A stretch of 48,089 nucleotides of DNA from the NCBI GenBank assembly GCA_903900705.1, contig CAIUOG010000042.1:1-48089 (forward strand). The letters run 5' to 3'. This DNA is from an uncultured Acidobacteriia bacterium (lineage in GTDB: Bacteria; Acidobacteriota; Terriglobia; Bryobacterales; Bryobacteraceae). The first letter of the stretch is position 1. Every line of letters starts with the position of its first letter. The notes beneath the pieces were generated by a model that did not search any database, had not been told where the DNA came from, and saw only the letters and a list, made by a program, of their open reading frames with translations. The position numbers and the translations under genes are program-made. Positions 1-10,505 of the stretch are shown in pieces.

Positions 1-953
1 TACCACGAACCATAGTGGAACGGAGCCCAGCCCCACGGCGACGCGTCCACCCACGTCCACCCGTAATAGTCTTCCCAAACCCAGCGTCCCTCGCGGTACG
101 GCGCCCAGGTCGCCGGCACGGTCGGGGTCCAGACATTCCCGTACTGCGGATCATTGTTCCACCGGCCGTACGCATCCAGATCTTCCGCGCCGGTAATGTC
201 CGAACTCACATAGCGAGGCGACTGCGACCGCTGCAGATAGGCATCCCGCTGATCGCTCCACGTATCCCACTGGTCGTGCGCCGGCGCGAACACAACCTGA
301 AACTCGGGGTCGTCGGTGGACCCCTTGATCAGCATCATGTTGCCTTCATGCACACGTTCGGAGCCCTTCTGCGTGGCCACCTCCACGTCGCCATGACGCA
401 CAATCACGCGCGTGGTGCCATCGGGCGCGACTTCCACACGAACCGCCGCCATCCCGATCGGATGAACCGCCGCCAGCGGCGTGCTGATCTCCGCCTGTTC
501 GTTCGACTGCCGCAGCACCCGGTACGTCACCAGACCCTTGGCCAACTGCAACTGCACATGGCCGTTCTCCAGATCCGCGAGCCGGATTTCGGAATCTCCC
601 GCCAGCCGGGCATAGCTCGCGGCCGTTGCCTGGAACTCCACCGCGCCACCCGGTGAAACCGAGAGCGTATCGCCGGCCATCAAAGGAATATTGAGAGCCG
701 CCGCCACCCAGTCGTTCGAGTCGCCGCGTTTCACGGATGCTTCTCCGCTCAGCACGCCCAGCCGTGCAACCGCGCGGCCCGGTTCGTCCGGAGGAGCAGC
801 GGCGTCCGCAGGCGCATTGCCGGGATTCGGGCCGTTTTCATACGCGGGCGGCGCCTGCTGACCGAACGCGAGGGCGGTTACGACGAGAGTGGTAGCGATA
901 AGACCAGTAAGAATAGAAAGCCGCATAAAGTTTGTAAAACCTGACTGACTCAT
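1..953 (-). CDS. FecR-domain / DUF6600-like surface protein, C-terminus cut by window edge
   Basis: An open frame of 317 codons runs off the left end without a stop. It begins with a short polar stretch, then a hydrophobic signal segment (about residues 10-30) followed by a Pro/Ala-rich linker. Residues about 65-200 resemble a FecR-type domain, with sensing of a surface or envelope role likely but unproven. After residue 240 comes a Trp/Tyr-rich part with NDPQYGNVW and WTWVDASPWGWAPFHYG, typical of DUF6600 proteins common in Acidobacteria and Proteobacteria. A second in-frame ATG at 926 gives a more conventional signal peptide starting MRLSIL and may be the true start. The gene diverges from the M61 peptidase at 1108. 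The function is not known and the family call is by recognition only. Confidence 0.8.
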   Translation of the reverse strand, partial: MSQSGFTNFMRLSILTGLIATTLVVTALAFGQQAPPAYENGPNPGNAPADAAAPPDEPGRAVARLGVLSGEASVKRGDSNDWVAAALNIPLMAGDTLSVSPGGAVEFQATAASYARLAGDSEIRLADLENGHVQLQLAKGLVTYRVLRQSNEQAEISTPLAAVHPIGMAAVRVEVAPDGTTRVIVRHGDVEVATQKGSERVHEGNMMLIKGSTDDPEFQVVFAPAHDQWDTWSDQRDAYLQRSQSPRYVSSDITGAEDLDAYGRWNNDPQYGNVWTPTVPATWAPYREGRWVWEDYYGWTWVDASPWGWAPFHYGSW

Positions 954-969
954 AGCAATCCGCCAGCCA
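954..969 (-). promoter_or_regulatory. Possible sigma-54 (-24/-12) promoter
   Basis: Read on the minus strand, the 16 bases directly before the ATG at 953 are TGGCTGGCGGATTGCT. They match the sigma-54 pattern with GG and GC exactly ten bases apart and flanking TGGC/TTGCT. If used, transcription would start inside the first codons of the FecR-like gene, which favours the downstream ATG at 926 as the start. A sigma-54 activator (NtrC type) is encoded at 42217. A match of this quality can occur by chance about once in a window this size, so position is the main support. Confidence 0.35.
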
Positions 970-1107
970 AACGCTAAATATAGGAAAGCAAATACCTTCC
1001 GCGCACGCAGCCGTTTACAGCCCTGGTTGAAAACCACCACCCCGCCTGTAAAAGACCAGCTTCGCCTCCGGGCGCGCCAGGAGACAGCGCTATCCTGAGG
1101 CAGATTC

Positions 1108-2770
1108 ATGTCCTCCATCCGCTACACCGTCCGCTTCCCCCGGCCCTCCACACACTACGCGGAGATCGAGGCCGAATTCCCGACCTCGGGCCACCCGGAA
1201 ATCCAGCTTTTCATGGCCGTCTGGACGCCTGGCTCCTACCTGGTCCGCGAATATGCCCGCCACGTGGAAGACGTTCGGGCAGGGAATTGCCCTATCGTAA
1301 AGACGGCGAAGAACCGCTGGACCGTCGAAACAGGCGGCGCGGACCGCATCCATATTTCCTACCGTGTCTACTGCCGCGAAATGTCTGTCCGCACCAATTG
1401 GGTGGAAGACACCTTCGCGCTGCTCAACGGCGCTCCCACTTTCCTCAGTCTGGTGGGTGGCCGGCATCTGCCACATCACGTCCGCCTGATTCTGCCGCCG
1501 GAGTGGAAAACTTCCATCTCCGGCCTGCCCCAAACGAATCTGCCTCACGAATACCTCGCCGCAGATTACGACACCCTCGTCGATTCCCCCATCCTCGCCG
1601 GCAATCCCGCCGTTCACACTTTTGATATCGATGGCATCCCTCACTACCTGGTCAATCAGGGTGAGGAACCGGTCTGGGACGCCGCCCGCGCCGTTGCCGA
1701 TCTCGAAACCATCGTCCGCCACTACAAATCCATGTGGGGTTCGCTGCCGTACGACAAGTACGTCTTCCTGAACCTGATCACCGAAGCGGGCGGGGGTCTG
1801 GAACATAAAAACTCCATGGTCATCATGACCAGCCGCTGGTCCACTTCCACCCGTAAAGCCTGGTGCGGCTGGCTGTCACTCGCATCCCATGAATTCTTCC
1901 ACGTCTGGAACGTCAAGCGTCTCCGCCCGGCGGAACTCGGCCCCTTCGATTACGAAGGCGAAAACCACACCCGCAGCCTCTGGGTGGCCGAGGGCATCAC
2001 CGACTACTACGCACCCCTCGCTCTCCGGCGCGCCGGTCTCATCACAGACGCCGAATACCTCAACGGACCCGACGGCACGGGCGGCCTCGCCGGCATCATC
2101 CATGCCCTGCAAACTACCCCCGGACGCCTGGTCCAATCCGCCGAACTGGCCTCGTTCGACGCGTGGATCAAGCTCTATCGCCCGGATGAGAACTCCACCA
2201 ACACCACCATCAGCTACTACACCAAGGGCACCGTGGTCGCCTGGCTGCTGGACGCCCGCCTCCGCGTGGCCACCGGTGGCGCGAAATCGCTCGATGATTT
2301 GATTCTGCTGCTCTACTCCCGCCACTCCGGCGAGACCGGTTTCACCCCGGAGCAGTTCAAAGCCGCCGCCGAAGAAGTGGCGGGAACCTCCCTGCGCGAT
2401 TTCTTTCATCGCACCGTCGAAACCACCGAAGAACTCGACTACGCCGAGGCGCTCGAACACTTCGGCCTCCGCTTCCACACCGCTTCTGCTGATGGCAAAA
2501 CAGGCGAAGGCAAAGCCTGGCTCGGCGCGGAAACCAAAGTCGACAACAGCCGCCTGCTCGTCACCAAAATCCTGCGCGGCACCCCCGCCCACGACGCCGG
2601 TCTCAACGTGGACGACGAACTTCTCGCCATCGACGACTTCCGAGTCCGCCCCGGCGAGCTCGCCAAACGCCTTGAAAACTACAAACCGGGCCGGCAGGTG
2701 TCGCTCCTGCTGGCCCGCCGTGACAAACTCACCAGACTCGACCTGACGCTCGGCGAAGAACCGGGGCGTC

Positions 2771-2790
<20 letters not shown>
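1108..2790 (+). CDS. M61 family metallopeptidase with C-terminal PDZ domain
   Basis: The 560-aa product has the layout of M61 glycyl-aminopeptidase-like enzymes: an N-terminal beta domain (about 1-170), a zinc peptidase domain, and a PDZ domain (about 465-555). The zinc site is visible as HEFFH at 261-265, with the third ligand probably E295 in WVAEG, and the conserved GGGLEH at 228-233. No signal peptide is apparent, so it is predicted cytoplasmic unless the start is wrong. A Shine-Dalgarno-like TGAGG lies about 8 bases before the ATG. The 3' end overlaps the 3' end of the convergent dehydratase gene by 20 bases. A second M61 N-terminal region is found at the far right of the window (47663). 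Confidence 0.9.
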
Positions 2791-4699
<1,909 letters not shown>

Positions 4700-4742
4700 G
4701 AACAACCTGATTGTATGCCCGCGGCACGCGCAGGCGGTCATC

Positions 4743-4778
4743 CTCTGTCTAAGTCTCTGTCTAAGTCTCTGTCTAAGT
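4743..4778. repeat. Three perfect tandem copies of a 12-bp unit
   Basis: The plus-strand unit CTCTGTCTAAGT occurs three times without mismatch, ending at the last codons of the response regulator gene. On the minus strand the unit reads ACTTAGACAGAG, so the first copy holds the final Thr codon and the TAG stop of that gene. The other copies lie in the 73-bp spacer before the dehydratase. Copy-number change by slippage would alter spacer length but not the protein. Confidence 0.9.
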
Positions 4779-5405
4779 AATGCCGTCGCGGATGGCGATC
4801 CTCACCATGTCGCCCAGTGAATCCAGCCCCAGCCGTACCTGAATATCAGCCCGATGACTCTCCACCGTGCGCACGCTCATATCGAGCACCGTCGCGATTT
4901 CCTTATTGGTCAGACCACGAACCAGTTGACGCAGCACGTCAATTTCACGGGGCGTCAGCAGGTACTGAATCGGAATATGCTCTTCCGGCGGCAGTTCCGA
5001 GGTGGAACGCAGCGCGGCTTCGGAGGCGAAGAAGGGCTCCCCGGTCAACAGCCTTTCCACCGCCGCCACCAGCTTCATCGGCGCTTCGTTCTTGGCAAGG
5101 AACGCGCTGGCCCCGGCGCGGCGCAGTTGCCGCATCACGGGTTCCGCCATGTGCACCGTCAGAATCAGAATGTGGATGCCCGGAATCGCCTTGCTCAGCC
5201 TTTCGGTTACCGCAAGCCCGTTCTGCAGCGGCATCGAGAGATCCAGAATGGCCACACCCGGCCGCAGAGCTTCTCCCAGATCAATCGCTTCCTGGCCGTT
5301 AGAGGCCTCCGCCACGATCTCCCATTCCGGATGAGCAGCCTGGAGGACCGAAATCAGCCCTTTGCGGACCAATTCGTGATCGTCGGCGATGAGGATGCGA
5401 ATCAT
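4773..5405 (-). CDS. NarL/FixJ-family response regulator (LuxR-type HTH)
   Basis: The 210-aa product has an N-terminal receiver domain (about 2-120) with acidic residues D8/D9, phosphoacceptor D55 in AILDLSMP, switch Thr T83 and K105. A LuxR/GerE helix-turn-helix (about 147-205) carries [20 protein letters not shown] and VRTVESHR. No histidine kinase gene is next to it, so it is an orphan regulator here; the cognate kinase may be elsewhere. The upstream 90 bp hold two inverted repeats (the 10-bp dyad at 5456-5486 and a smaller one near 5430-5446), which could be operators. AAAGGA lies about 10 bases before the ATG. The dehydratase follows on the same strand. Confidence 0.93.
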   Translation of the reverse strand: MIRILIADDHELVRKGLISVLQAAHPEWEIVAEASNGQEAIDLGEALRPGVAILDLSMPLQNGLAVTERLSKAIPGIHILILTVHMAEPVMRQLRRAGASAFLAKNEAPMKLVAAVERLLTGEPFFASEAALRSTSELPPEEHIPIQYLLTPREIDVLRQLVRGLTNKEIATVLDMSVRTVESHRADIQVRLGLDSLGDMVRIAIRDGIT

Positions 5406-5455
5406 GCGTTCTCTGTCCTTTCAGGCCCCTCTATCTTTCATAGAGTAGGGTAGTT

Positions 5456-5486
5456 ACTTTCTTCGAAATATCGTTACGAAGAAAGT
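5456..5486. repeat. Perfect 10-bp inverted repeat between mnmE and the response regulator
   Basis: The arms ACTTTCTTCG (5456-5465) and CGAAGAAAGT (5477-5486) are exact reverse complements around an 11-base AT-rich centre. It begins 8 bases after the mnmE stop and ends about 50 bases before the response regulator ATG. As RNA it would be an mnmE 3' hairpin, but no run of U follows on the minus strand. A double-stranded binding site for a dimeric regulator fits at least as well. Confidence 0.75.
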
Positions 5487-5494
5487 ATGTTTTA

Positions 5495-6838
5495 TCACTT
5501 TCCAATGCAGAATGTTGAAAAGATGCGGTTCAGGATGTCGTCGGCCGTCGTCGCGCCACTGATCGCGTCGAAAGGTTGCAGCGCACCGTAGAGGTCCAGC
5601 AGCAGGAACTCGTGCGCCACTCCGGCCAGCACCGCTTCCCGGGCTTTTTCCAGCATCTTTGCCGCTTCGGTCAGTAACTGCTCCTGGCGCAGACTGGTGA
5701 TAAATCCACCCTGCAATTCCAGTTCCCCTCGCGGCGCCAGTTGATCCAGCACCGCTTCGCGCAGTTCAGGGATCCCTTCGCCGGTCAGCGCTGAGACCCG
5801 GAATTCCCCTGTGACCGACATATAGCCCGGCAGGTCCGCCTTGTTTGATACTACAATAGTCGCTCCCTGGGAGCGCGCGCGATCAATGAGTGCGTTTTCG
5901 CTCTCGCTGCGCGCAGTCGCGCCATCGCGCACAACCAGCGTGAGGTCCGCATCCGCCATTGCCTGATAACTGCGCTCAATACCCAGCTTCTCAATCACCT
6001 CGCCGGTCTCCCGGATGCCCGCGGTATCCAGCACGCGTACCGGAATCCCGGCAAACTCCACGCTCTCGCTCACCAGATCCCGCGTGGTGCCGGGGATATC
6101 CGTCACGATGGCGCGGTCCTGCTGCAGCAGCGCATTGAACAGGCTGCTCTTGCCGGCATTGGGGGCGCCCACAATTGCCAGCGAGAAGCCGCTCCGCACC
6201 AGATTTCCGTAAACGAAACTCCGCGCGAGGGCCGTCGTTTGGCGCAACACCGGTTCCAGTCGCCTCAGAATCTCCCCGGGCGGCGCAACGCTGATGTCGT
6301 CTTCCGCGAAGTCGATCCCCGCTTCCAGCAGCGAAATCAGTTCCAGCAGTTGCGCCTTCACCGGAGAAATTCGTTTCGAGACCGACCCCTGCGTTTGCAG
6401 CGCGGCAATTCGCGCCTGGTAGAGCGTGGTGGCGTCGATCAGGTCCCGCACCGCTTCCGCCTGCGGCAGATCGATCCGGCCATTCAGAAAAGCCCGCAGG
6501 GTGAATTCGCCCGGTTCCGCCAGCCTCGCGCCCCGTTGCAGTGCGTGCTCCAGACAATGCTGCAGTACCACCGGCGCGCCGTGGCAGGAAATCTCCGCCA
6601 CATCCTCAGCCGTAAACGAACGGGGAGCCGCGAAGTAAGTCACCACCACCTCGTCCACCAGTTGCCCGGCCGGATCGAGAAGTTCTCCCAGCGTGGCGGT
6701 CCACGGGCGCAGTTCTCCCCGCAGACGAACTAATAACTGTATGATTTCAGCGGTACGGGCTCCGGAGATGCGGACGATGCCGATTCCTCCGCGCCCGGGT
6801 GGAGTGGAGATCGCTGCGATGGTGTCCCGCAGGTTCAC
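5495..6838 (-). CDS. mnmE: tRNA modification GTPase MnmE
   Basis: MnmE works with MnmG to install carboxymethylaminomethyl-type groups at U34 of tRNAs. The 447-aa product has the folate-binding N-terminal domain (about 1-120), a helical domain, and an inserted G domain with GAPNAGKS (224-231), TDIPGTTRD (246-254), DTAG (271-274) and NKAD (332-335). It ends in the diagnostic FCIGK, whose Cys is needed for modification. The start is GTG at 6838, and its last bases overlap the stop of the upstream jag-like gene (GTGA), so the two are translationally coupled. It is the last gene of the rpmH-rnpA-yidD-yidC-jag-mnmE block. Confidence 0.97.
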   Translation of the reverse strand: MNLRDTIAAISTPPGRGGIGIVRISGARTAEIIQLLVRLRGELRPWTATLGELLDPAGQLVDEVVVTYFAAPRSFTAEDVAEISCHGAPVVLQHCLEHALQRGARLAEPGEFTLRAFLNGRIDLPQAEAVRDLIDATTLYQARIAALQTQGSVSKRISPVKAQLLELISLLEAGIDFAEDDISVAPPGEILRRLEPVLRQTTALARSFVYGNLVRSGFSLAIVGAPNAGKSSLFNALLQQDRAIVTDIPGTTRDLVSESVEFAGIPVRVLDTAGIRETGEVIEKLGIERSYQAMADADLTLVVRDGATARSESENALIDRARSQGATIVVSNKADLPGYMSVTGEFRVSALTGEGIPELREAVLDQLAPRGELELQGGFITSLRQEQLLTEAAKMLEKAREAVLAGVAHEFLLLDLYGALQPFDAISGATTADDILNRIFSTFCIGK

Positions 6839-7530
6839 TGCGGGCGAGGCGGACGGCCATCACGCCGCGGCGGACCACCGTGCCGCGGACCATCGCCACG
6901 CGGACCGCGTCGGTCATCCCGGCGGCCCCGGTCACCACCTCTCTCACCACCCCTGTCACCACCCCGGTCCATACGTCCCCCGCCTCCAAACGACGAGTGC
7001 GGTGCGGGCAGCGGCGGCAGATCCGGTATCGAAGCCATGCTGGACGGATAGATCACCACGCCACGCTGCGGACCACCGCCGCAGCTTTCACTGCGAACGA
7101 GCGGTTCATTGCGAAGCGCGATATGGATTACGCGGCGTTCCCGGCTGTTCATCGGGTTGAAGCGGAAGTAGGTCCCGCTGTCCTTCACGCGTTCGGCCGC
7201 GGCCAGTGCGCTGATGCGAAGTTCCTCAATGCGCAGTGCCCGGTATTCGTTCGCGTCGAATGAAACGCGCGAATGATCGTCGGAATGCATCCGCAGCATT
7301 TCCTGCGTTACCAGTTCCAGCGCCAGCAGCAGTTCTGCCCGATTGCTCAGCAGCATCTCCACATCTTCGCCCTGGAATTTCACCGTCAGATCCGGGTTTT
7401 CGAAATCCGGATTGCTGTGGTCGCCCGGCTCAATCTGAAACGTCAGGCTGAAGCCCGCGTTCTCAATCAGCTGCCCAAGAAACTTTTCGATTCGGGGACC
7501 GGTTTCCTGCAATGAATACTTTTGGCTCAA
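6835..7530 (-). CDS. jag: Jag/KhpB-like KH-R3H RNA-binding protein with Arg/Gly-rich tail
   Basis: The 231-aa product has a KH-like region (about 30-80) and an R3H domain (about 85-150), with the family end motif [16 protein letters not shown] around 145-160. Jag/KhpB proteins bind RNA and influence cell-wall synthesis in Firmicutes, and the gene normally follows yidC, as it does here. Two features are unusual. The N-terminal Jag_N domain found in many homologues seems absent. The last 50 residues are a low-complexity Arg/Gly/Asp/Pro tail with repeated RGGDRGGE-like units, probably an extra RNA-binding segment. The start is TTG at 7530, overlapping the yidC stop (TTGA). Family call is firm; the cellular role in this phylum is not known. 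Confidence 0.9.
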   Translation of the reverse strand: MSQKYSLQETGPRIEKFLGQLIENAGFSLTFQIEPGDHSNPDFENPDLTVKFQGEDVEMLLSNRAELLLALELVTQEMLRMHSDDHSRVSFDANEYRALRIEELRISALAAAERVKDSGTYFRFNPMNSRERRVIHIALRNEPLVRSESCGGGPQRGVVIYPSSMASIPDLPPLPAPHSSFGGGGRMDRGGDRGGERGGDRGRRDDRRGPRGDGPRHGGPPRRDGRPPRPQ

Positions 7531-9248
7531 GACCGCTTCCTGCCGTCCTTTGAAGATGTAATGACTTTTTGCGATGCCGGCAACGGCCCCGAAGTTTTGT
7601 TAAAGAACCATTGCTGAAAGATGCCGACCAGATTGCTGGTTAACCAATATAACACCAGTCCGCTCGATGCCGGCCAGAAGAAGAAGCCGTACATCAGAGG
7701 CATAAACTGCATCATTCTCTGCTGCGCCGGGTCTACGCCCGCGGACATCGGCGTCATTTTCTGCATCAGGAAACTGCTCAGAATCATGATGATGGGCAGG
7801 AACCGGATCTGGAAATGTTCCGGCTGCGAAAGATCCGTCACCCAAAGCCACGGCGCGTTGCGCATTTCGATGGTCACCGAAAGCACCTTGTAGAACGCCC
7901 ACAGGAACGGCAGCTGGATCAGCATCGGAATGCAGCCACCCATCGGGTTGACGCCGTGCTTCTTGTAAAGATCCATCGTTTCCTGCTGCTTGTTGGCCGC
8001 CCGGGGATCGCTCATGCTGATGCCCTTGTACTTGTCGTTGATCTTATTGATCTCCGGCTGCAGGGCCTGCATCTTGCGCATCGACTTCAGGTTCGCCAGC
8101 TTCAGAGGGAACGTCGCCACGTTAATCAGCAGCGTGACCAGAATAATGGCCCAACCGTAGCTGTGAACGTAATTCTTGTTCATCCACTGCAGAATGAAGA
8201 ACAGCGGCTTGGCTATGAAGCCGAAGAAGCCCCAGTCGATCACGTCCTGCAGCTGCGGATTCACCTTGCGCAGTTCGTCCAGTTCCTTGGGGCCAACGTA
8301 AACGCCCATCTGATTCCGGCCCAAACCGCCCACCGCCACCCCGGGATAAGCCGCTTCCGCGCTGTCTGCCGGCGTTGAGACGGTGTCACTGAAGGTGGTC
8401 ATCTGCAGTTGTGTGCTCACCGGCGGCAGAAACACCGCGGTGAAATACTGATCTTCAATGCCTGCGAACGTCAGCGCGCCATCGGCGCGAACCGGCCCGT
8501 TCTTCGCGGCCTTGGTCGCCTCCGTCACCAGCTTCTGCTTTTCCGTGTCGAACCGGATGGTCTCCTGGTGGCCGGCCGCCGCCGGCACCGCCATATCGCC
8601 GAAGCCCGCCCGCCACTGCACCAGGTGGGGCAGTTCCATGCCGTTCAGTTTCACCTCGTCGGCAAACTGCACCATGTAGCCGTCATGCTGGAAGGCAAAG
8701 GTCTTCTTCGCTGTCGTATGCCCGTCGGAGAATTCGTACTCGATCGTCTGGCCATCGGCGCTCGGACGCGGTACCCAGAGTGCTTTGTCCAGATTGGCGG
8801 AGGGGCCCTGTGCCCGGAAAACGTAGCTGAAGGGATAACCCTGCTGCTGCGCCCCTTTGTAATTCACCAGTTCCAGGGGCTTCCCGTTCGTGTCTTTGAA
8901 ATTCCGCAGCGTCCAGCTGTGGACCACCGCGCCGCGGTTGGAAAACACGACCTTGTAGACGCCGGTATCGAGCGTCCATTCCGATTCCGTGGCGGACGCC
9001 ACGCTGCCCACCGGCGCCGTATCCACCTGTTGCGGGGAAGCGGGCGTCTGTGCAGCCTCCGGCGTCGCCTTCGCGGACTGCACCGCCGACTTGACCGGGG
9101 TCACCGGCTTATCGGGGATGATCCCCATCCTCTTGTAAACCAGTGGCGTTACAACCAGGATGAGTCCCATGAGCACGAAGGCAATCACCATTCGCAGCTC
9201 GTTTGACAGCTCTTTGGGTTCTTTATTCGGGGGAGTCGGAGAACTCAT
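7527..9248 (-). CDS. yidC: Membrane protein insertase YidC
   Basis: YidC inserts and folds inner-membrane proteins, alone or with SecYEG. The 573-aa product has the Gram-negative layout: an N-terminal membrane anchor (about 18-40), a Pro/Ala/Thr-rich linker, a large periplasmic P1 domain (about 75-340), and the conserved C-terminal core with hydrophobic segments near 355-400, 440-465, 485-505 and 525-555. The core has the family sequences GWAIILVTLLIN, MGGCIPMLIQLPFLWAFYKVL and FMPLMYGFFFWPASSGLVLYWL. A short basic tail follows. It starts with ATG at 9248, 36 bases after yidD, and overlaps the jag-like start by 4 bases. Confidence 0.97.
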   Translation of the reverse strand: MSSPTPPNKEPKELSNELRMVIAFVLMGLILVVTPLVYKRMGIIPDKPVTPVKSAVQSAKATPEAAQTPASPQQVDTAPVGSVASATESEWTLDTGVYKVVFSNRGAVVHSWTLRNFKDTNGKPLELVNYKGAQQQGYPFSYVFRAQGPSANLDKALWVPRPSADGQTIEYEFSDGHTTAKKTFAFQHDGYMVQFADEVKLNGMELPHLVQWRAGFGDMAVPAAAGHQETIRFDTEKQKLVTEATKAAKNGPVRADGALTFAGIEDQYFTAVFLPPVSTQLQMTTFSDTVSTPADSAEAAYPGVAVGGLGRNQMGVYVGPKELDELRKVNPQLQDVIDWGFFGFIAKPLFFILQWMNKNYVHSYGWAIILVTLLINVATFPLKLANLKSMRKMQALQPEINKINDKYKGISMSDPRAANKQQETMDLYKKHGVNPMGGCIPMLIQLPFLWAFYKVLSVTIEMRNAPWLWVTDLSQPEHFQIRFLPIIMILSSFLMQKMTPMSAGVDPAQQRMMQFMPLMYGFFFWPASSGLVLYWLTSNLVGIFQQWFFNKTSGPLPASQKVITSSKDGRKRS

Positions 9249-9284
9249 GCAATTTTTCGATTTCCTGTTTCCGCATGGCGGACG

Positions 9285-9557
9285 TCAGCGCGGAACGGGA
9301 TCGCAGCCGCCTTCATGAAAAGGATGGCAACGCCCCAGACGTTTGATACCAAGCCAGACACCTTGCGCCGGCCCGTGAACTTCAATCGCCTCCCGCATGT
9401 ACTGTGAGCAGGTCGGATAGAACCTGCACGCGGAAGGCAAAAATGGAGAAATCAGCCGTTTGTATCCGGCAAGGAGCCCGAGGAGGATGGTTGCGACAAT
9501 TCCGGCGGATTGGCCGGTTTTACCGTGGCCGGAATCGGGGATTTCATCTTCTGGCAC
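9285..9557 (-). CDS. yidD: Membrane protein insertion efficiency factor YidD
   Basis: YidD is a small amphipathic inner-membrane-associated protein that helps YidC-dependent insertion. The conserved core is clear: [20 protein letters not shown] followed by [22 protein letters not shown] in two adjoining pieces, then [16 protein letters not shown], including the usual cysteines. I place the start at GTG 9557, giving 90 aa, close to the family norm of 70-90. The frame stays open to an ATG at 9701, but that would add 48 residues lying wholly inside rnpA and unlike the family. With the GTG start the gene still overlaps the 3' end of rnpA by 106 bases. Confidence 0.9.
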   Translation of the reverse strand: MPEDEIPDSGHGKTGQSAGIVATILLGLLAGYKRLISPFLPSACRFYPTCSQYMREAIEVHGPAQGVWLGIKRLGRCHPFHEGGCDPVPR

Positions 9558-9919
9558 CGTATGAACAGACGCCGCACTTCCGCCTGAAGTTCGGGGAACG
9601 TGCAGTCCAGTACCTTGCGGCGCGGATTGAAGACGATTGACCACTCGGAACTCAGTTGTGCCAGATCGAGCCGGACAGCTTCCCGGACCCGCCGTTTGCA
9701 ACGATTTCGCTTGACTGCCTTACCGAGTGCTTTCGGCGTGGTGAAGCCAATCCGGGGGGATGGCTGTGCCGCGTCGAACAGGCAGAAAGCTGCGAAAAGG
9801 GGACACGTGAAACGCGTCCCCTGGTCGTAAACTTTTCGGAAATCGCTCGAACGAAGCAGCCGTACACTTTTGGGAAAGCCTTTGCCGGGGGCGCTGGTTG
9901 TTGTAGAGCTGGGAGTCAG
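9452..9919 (-). CDS. rnpA: Ribonuclease P protein component RnpA, non-canonical start
   Basis: RnpA is the protein subunit of RNase P, which removes tRNA 5' leaders. The frame carries the N-terminal [20 protein letters not shown] and the RNR signature in [21 protein letters not shown], plus FNPRRKV. No ATG, GTG or TTG lies in frame between the upstream in-frame stop (inside the end of rpmH) and the conserved N-terminus. The best candidate is CTG at 9919, giving 155 aa; a second CTG at 9859 would cut into the conserved region. AAGG lies just before 9919 but closer than usual. The roughly 35-residue C-terminal extension is the part shared with yidD in another frame. Gene identity is firm; the start is not. 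Confidence 0.87.
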   Translation of the reverse strand: MTPSSTTTSAPGKGFPKSVRLLRSSDFRKVYDQGTRFTCPLFAAFCLFDAAQPSPRIGFTTPKALGKAVKRNRCKRRVREAVRLDLAQLSSEWSIVFNPRRKVLDCTFPELQAEVRRLFIRCQKMKSPIPATVKPANPPELSQPSSSGSLPDTNG

Positions 9920-9932
9920 GACCTTAGTCCGA

Positions 9933-10082
9933 TTACCTCTCCGAGCTGACGGTCAGCTTCTTGCGACCGATGGCGCGGCGGCGGGAGAGAACGGCCTGGC
10001 CGTTGGCGGTCTTCATGCGGGTCCGAAAACCGTGGGTTTTCGCGCGACGACGGTTATTCGGTTGGAAAGTACGTTTCGGCAT
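9933..10082 (-). CDS. rpmH: 50S ribosomal protein L34
   Basis: A 49-codon gene starting ATG at 10082. The product has the invariant L34 pattern: [19 protein letters not shown] at the start, then [17 protein letters not shown] and a basic C-terminus ending TVSSER. L34 is a component of the large ribosomal subunit. It is the first gene of the rpmH-rnpA-yidD-yidC-jag-mnmE block, with the rnpA reading frame beginning about 13 bases after its stop. Length and composition are normal for the family. Confidence 0.98.
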   Translation of the reverse strand: MPKRTFQPNNRRRAKTHGFRTRMKTANGQAVLSRRRAIGRKKLTVSSER

Positions 10083-10119
10083 TGTCTTCTTTTCTTAAAG
10101 GTAATTCGGGGAAACTATG

Positions 10120-10125
10120 AGTATA
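10120..10125 (-). promoter_or_regulatory. Possible -10 element for the rpmH operon
   Basis: On the minus strand TATACT sits 37 bases before the rpmH ATG, close to the sigma-70 -10 consensus. No convincing -35 hexamer is seen at the usual spacing; instead an inverted repeat CCGG-N3-CCGG lies there. Support is positional only. Confidence 0.3.
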
Positions 10126-10183
10126 CAACACCGGACTCCGGTCTCGGTATTGCCCTGGATCATCGCGCCTTTTCGGAGCCCCG

Positions 10184-10492
10184 TTACTCCTCCGCCGCGA
10201 TTGCCGCGCCCAGCGCCGCTTCCAGTTCCGGCTGTGTCATCACAGTGCTGATGAACAGTTCCTGCCTCGCTCCGTTGCACAGACCGATGGCCTTCCATCC
10301 GTTCTGCGTCGGCACTGTAACCCGGATCTTCACGACCGACCCCTTCGCGTCCCGCACCTGCCGGATCACGCCGGGTATAATCGACCGGATATCTTCCCGC
10401 GCCACCAGCCGCTCCAGCACCGGGCGCAGATCGTCCAGAATACTGTGCTCGATCTTGAGCTTGCCCTGCGCCGTGCGCAGCCGGAATGCCAT
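10184..10492 (-). CDS. DUF2103-like small conserved protein
   Basis: The 102-aa product has a His near the N-terminus (KIEHSILDDL), a helix, a PGVIRQVRDAKGS turn and two beta strands (VVKIRVTV, GWKAIGLCNGARQELFI). This resembles DUF2103, annotated elsewhere as a predicted metal-binding family, but few possible ligands are obvious here. It starts 13 bases after the stop of the upstream TPR gene on the same strand, so the two are probably one transcript. No signal peptide. Function unknown. Confidence 0.7.
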   Translation of the reverse strand: MAFRLRTAQGKLKIEHSILDDLRPVLERLVAREDIRSIIPGVIRQVRDAKGSVVKIRVTVPTQNGWKAIGLCNGARQELFISTVMTQPELEAALGAAIAAEE

Positions 10493-10505
10493 GTCGCGGC
10501 GAAGC

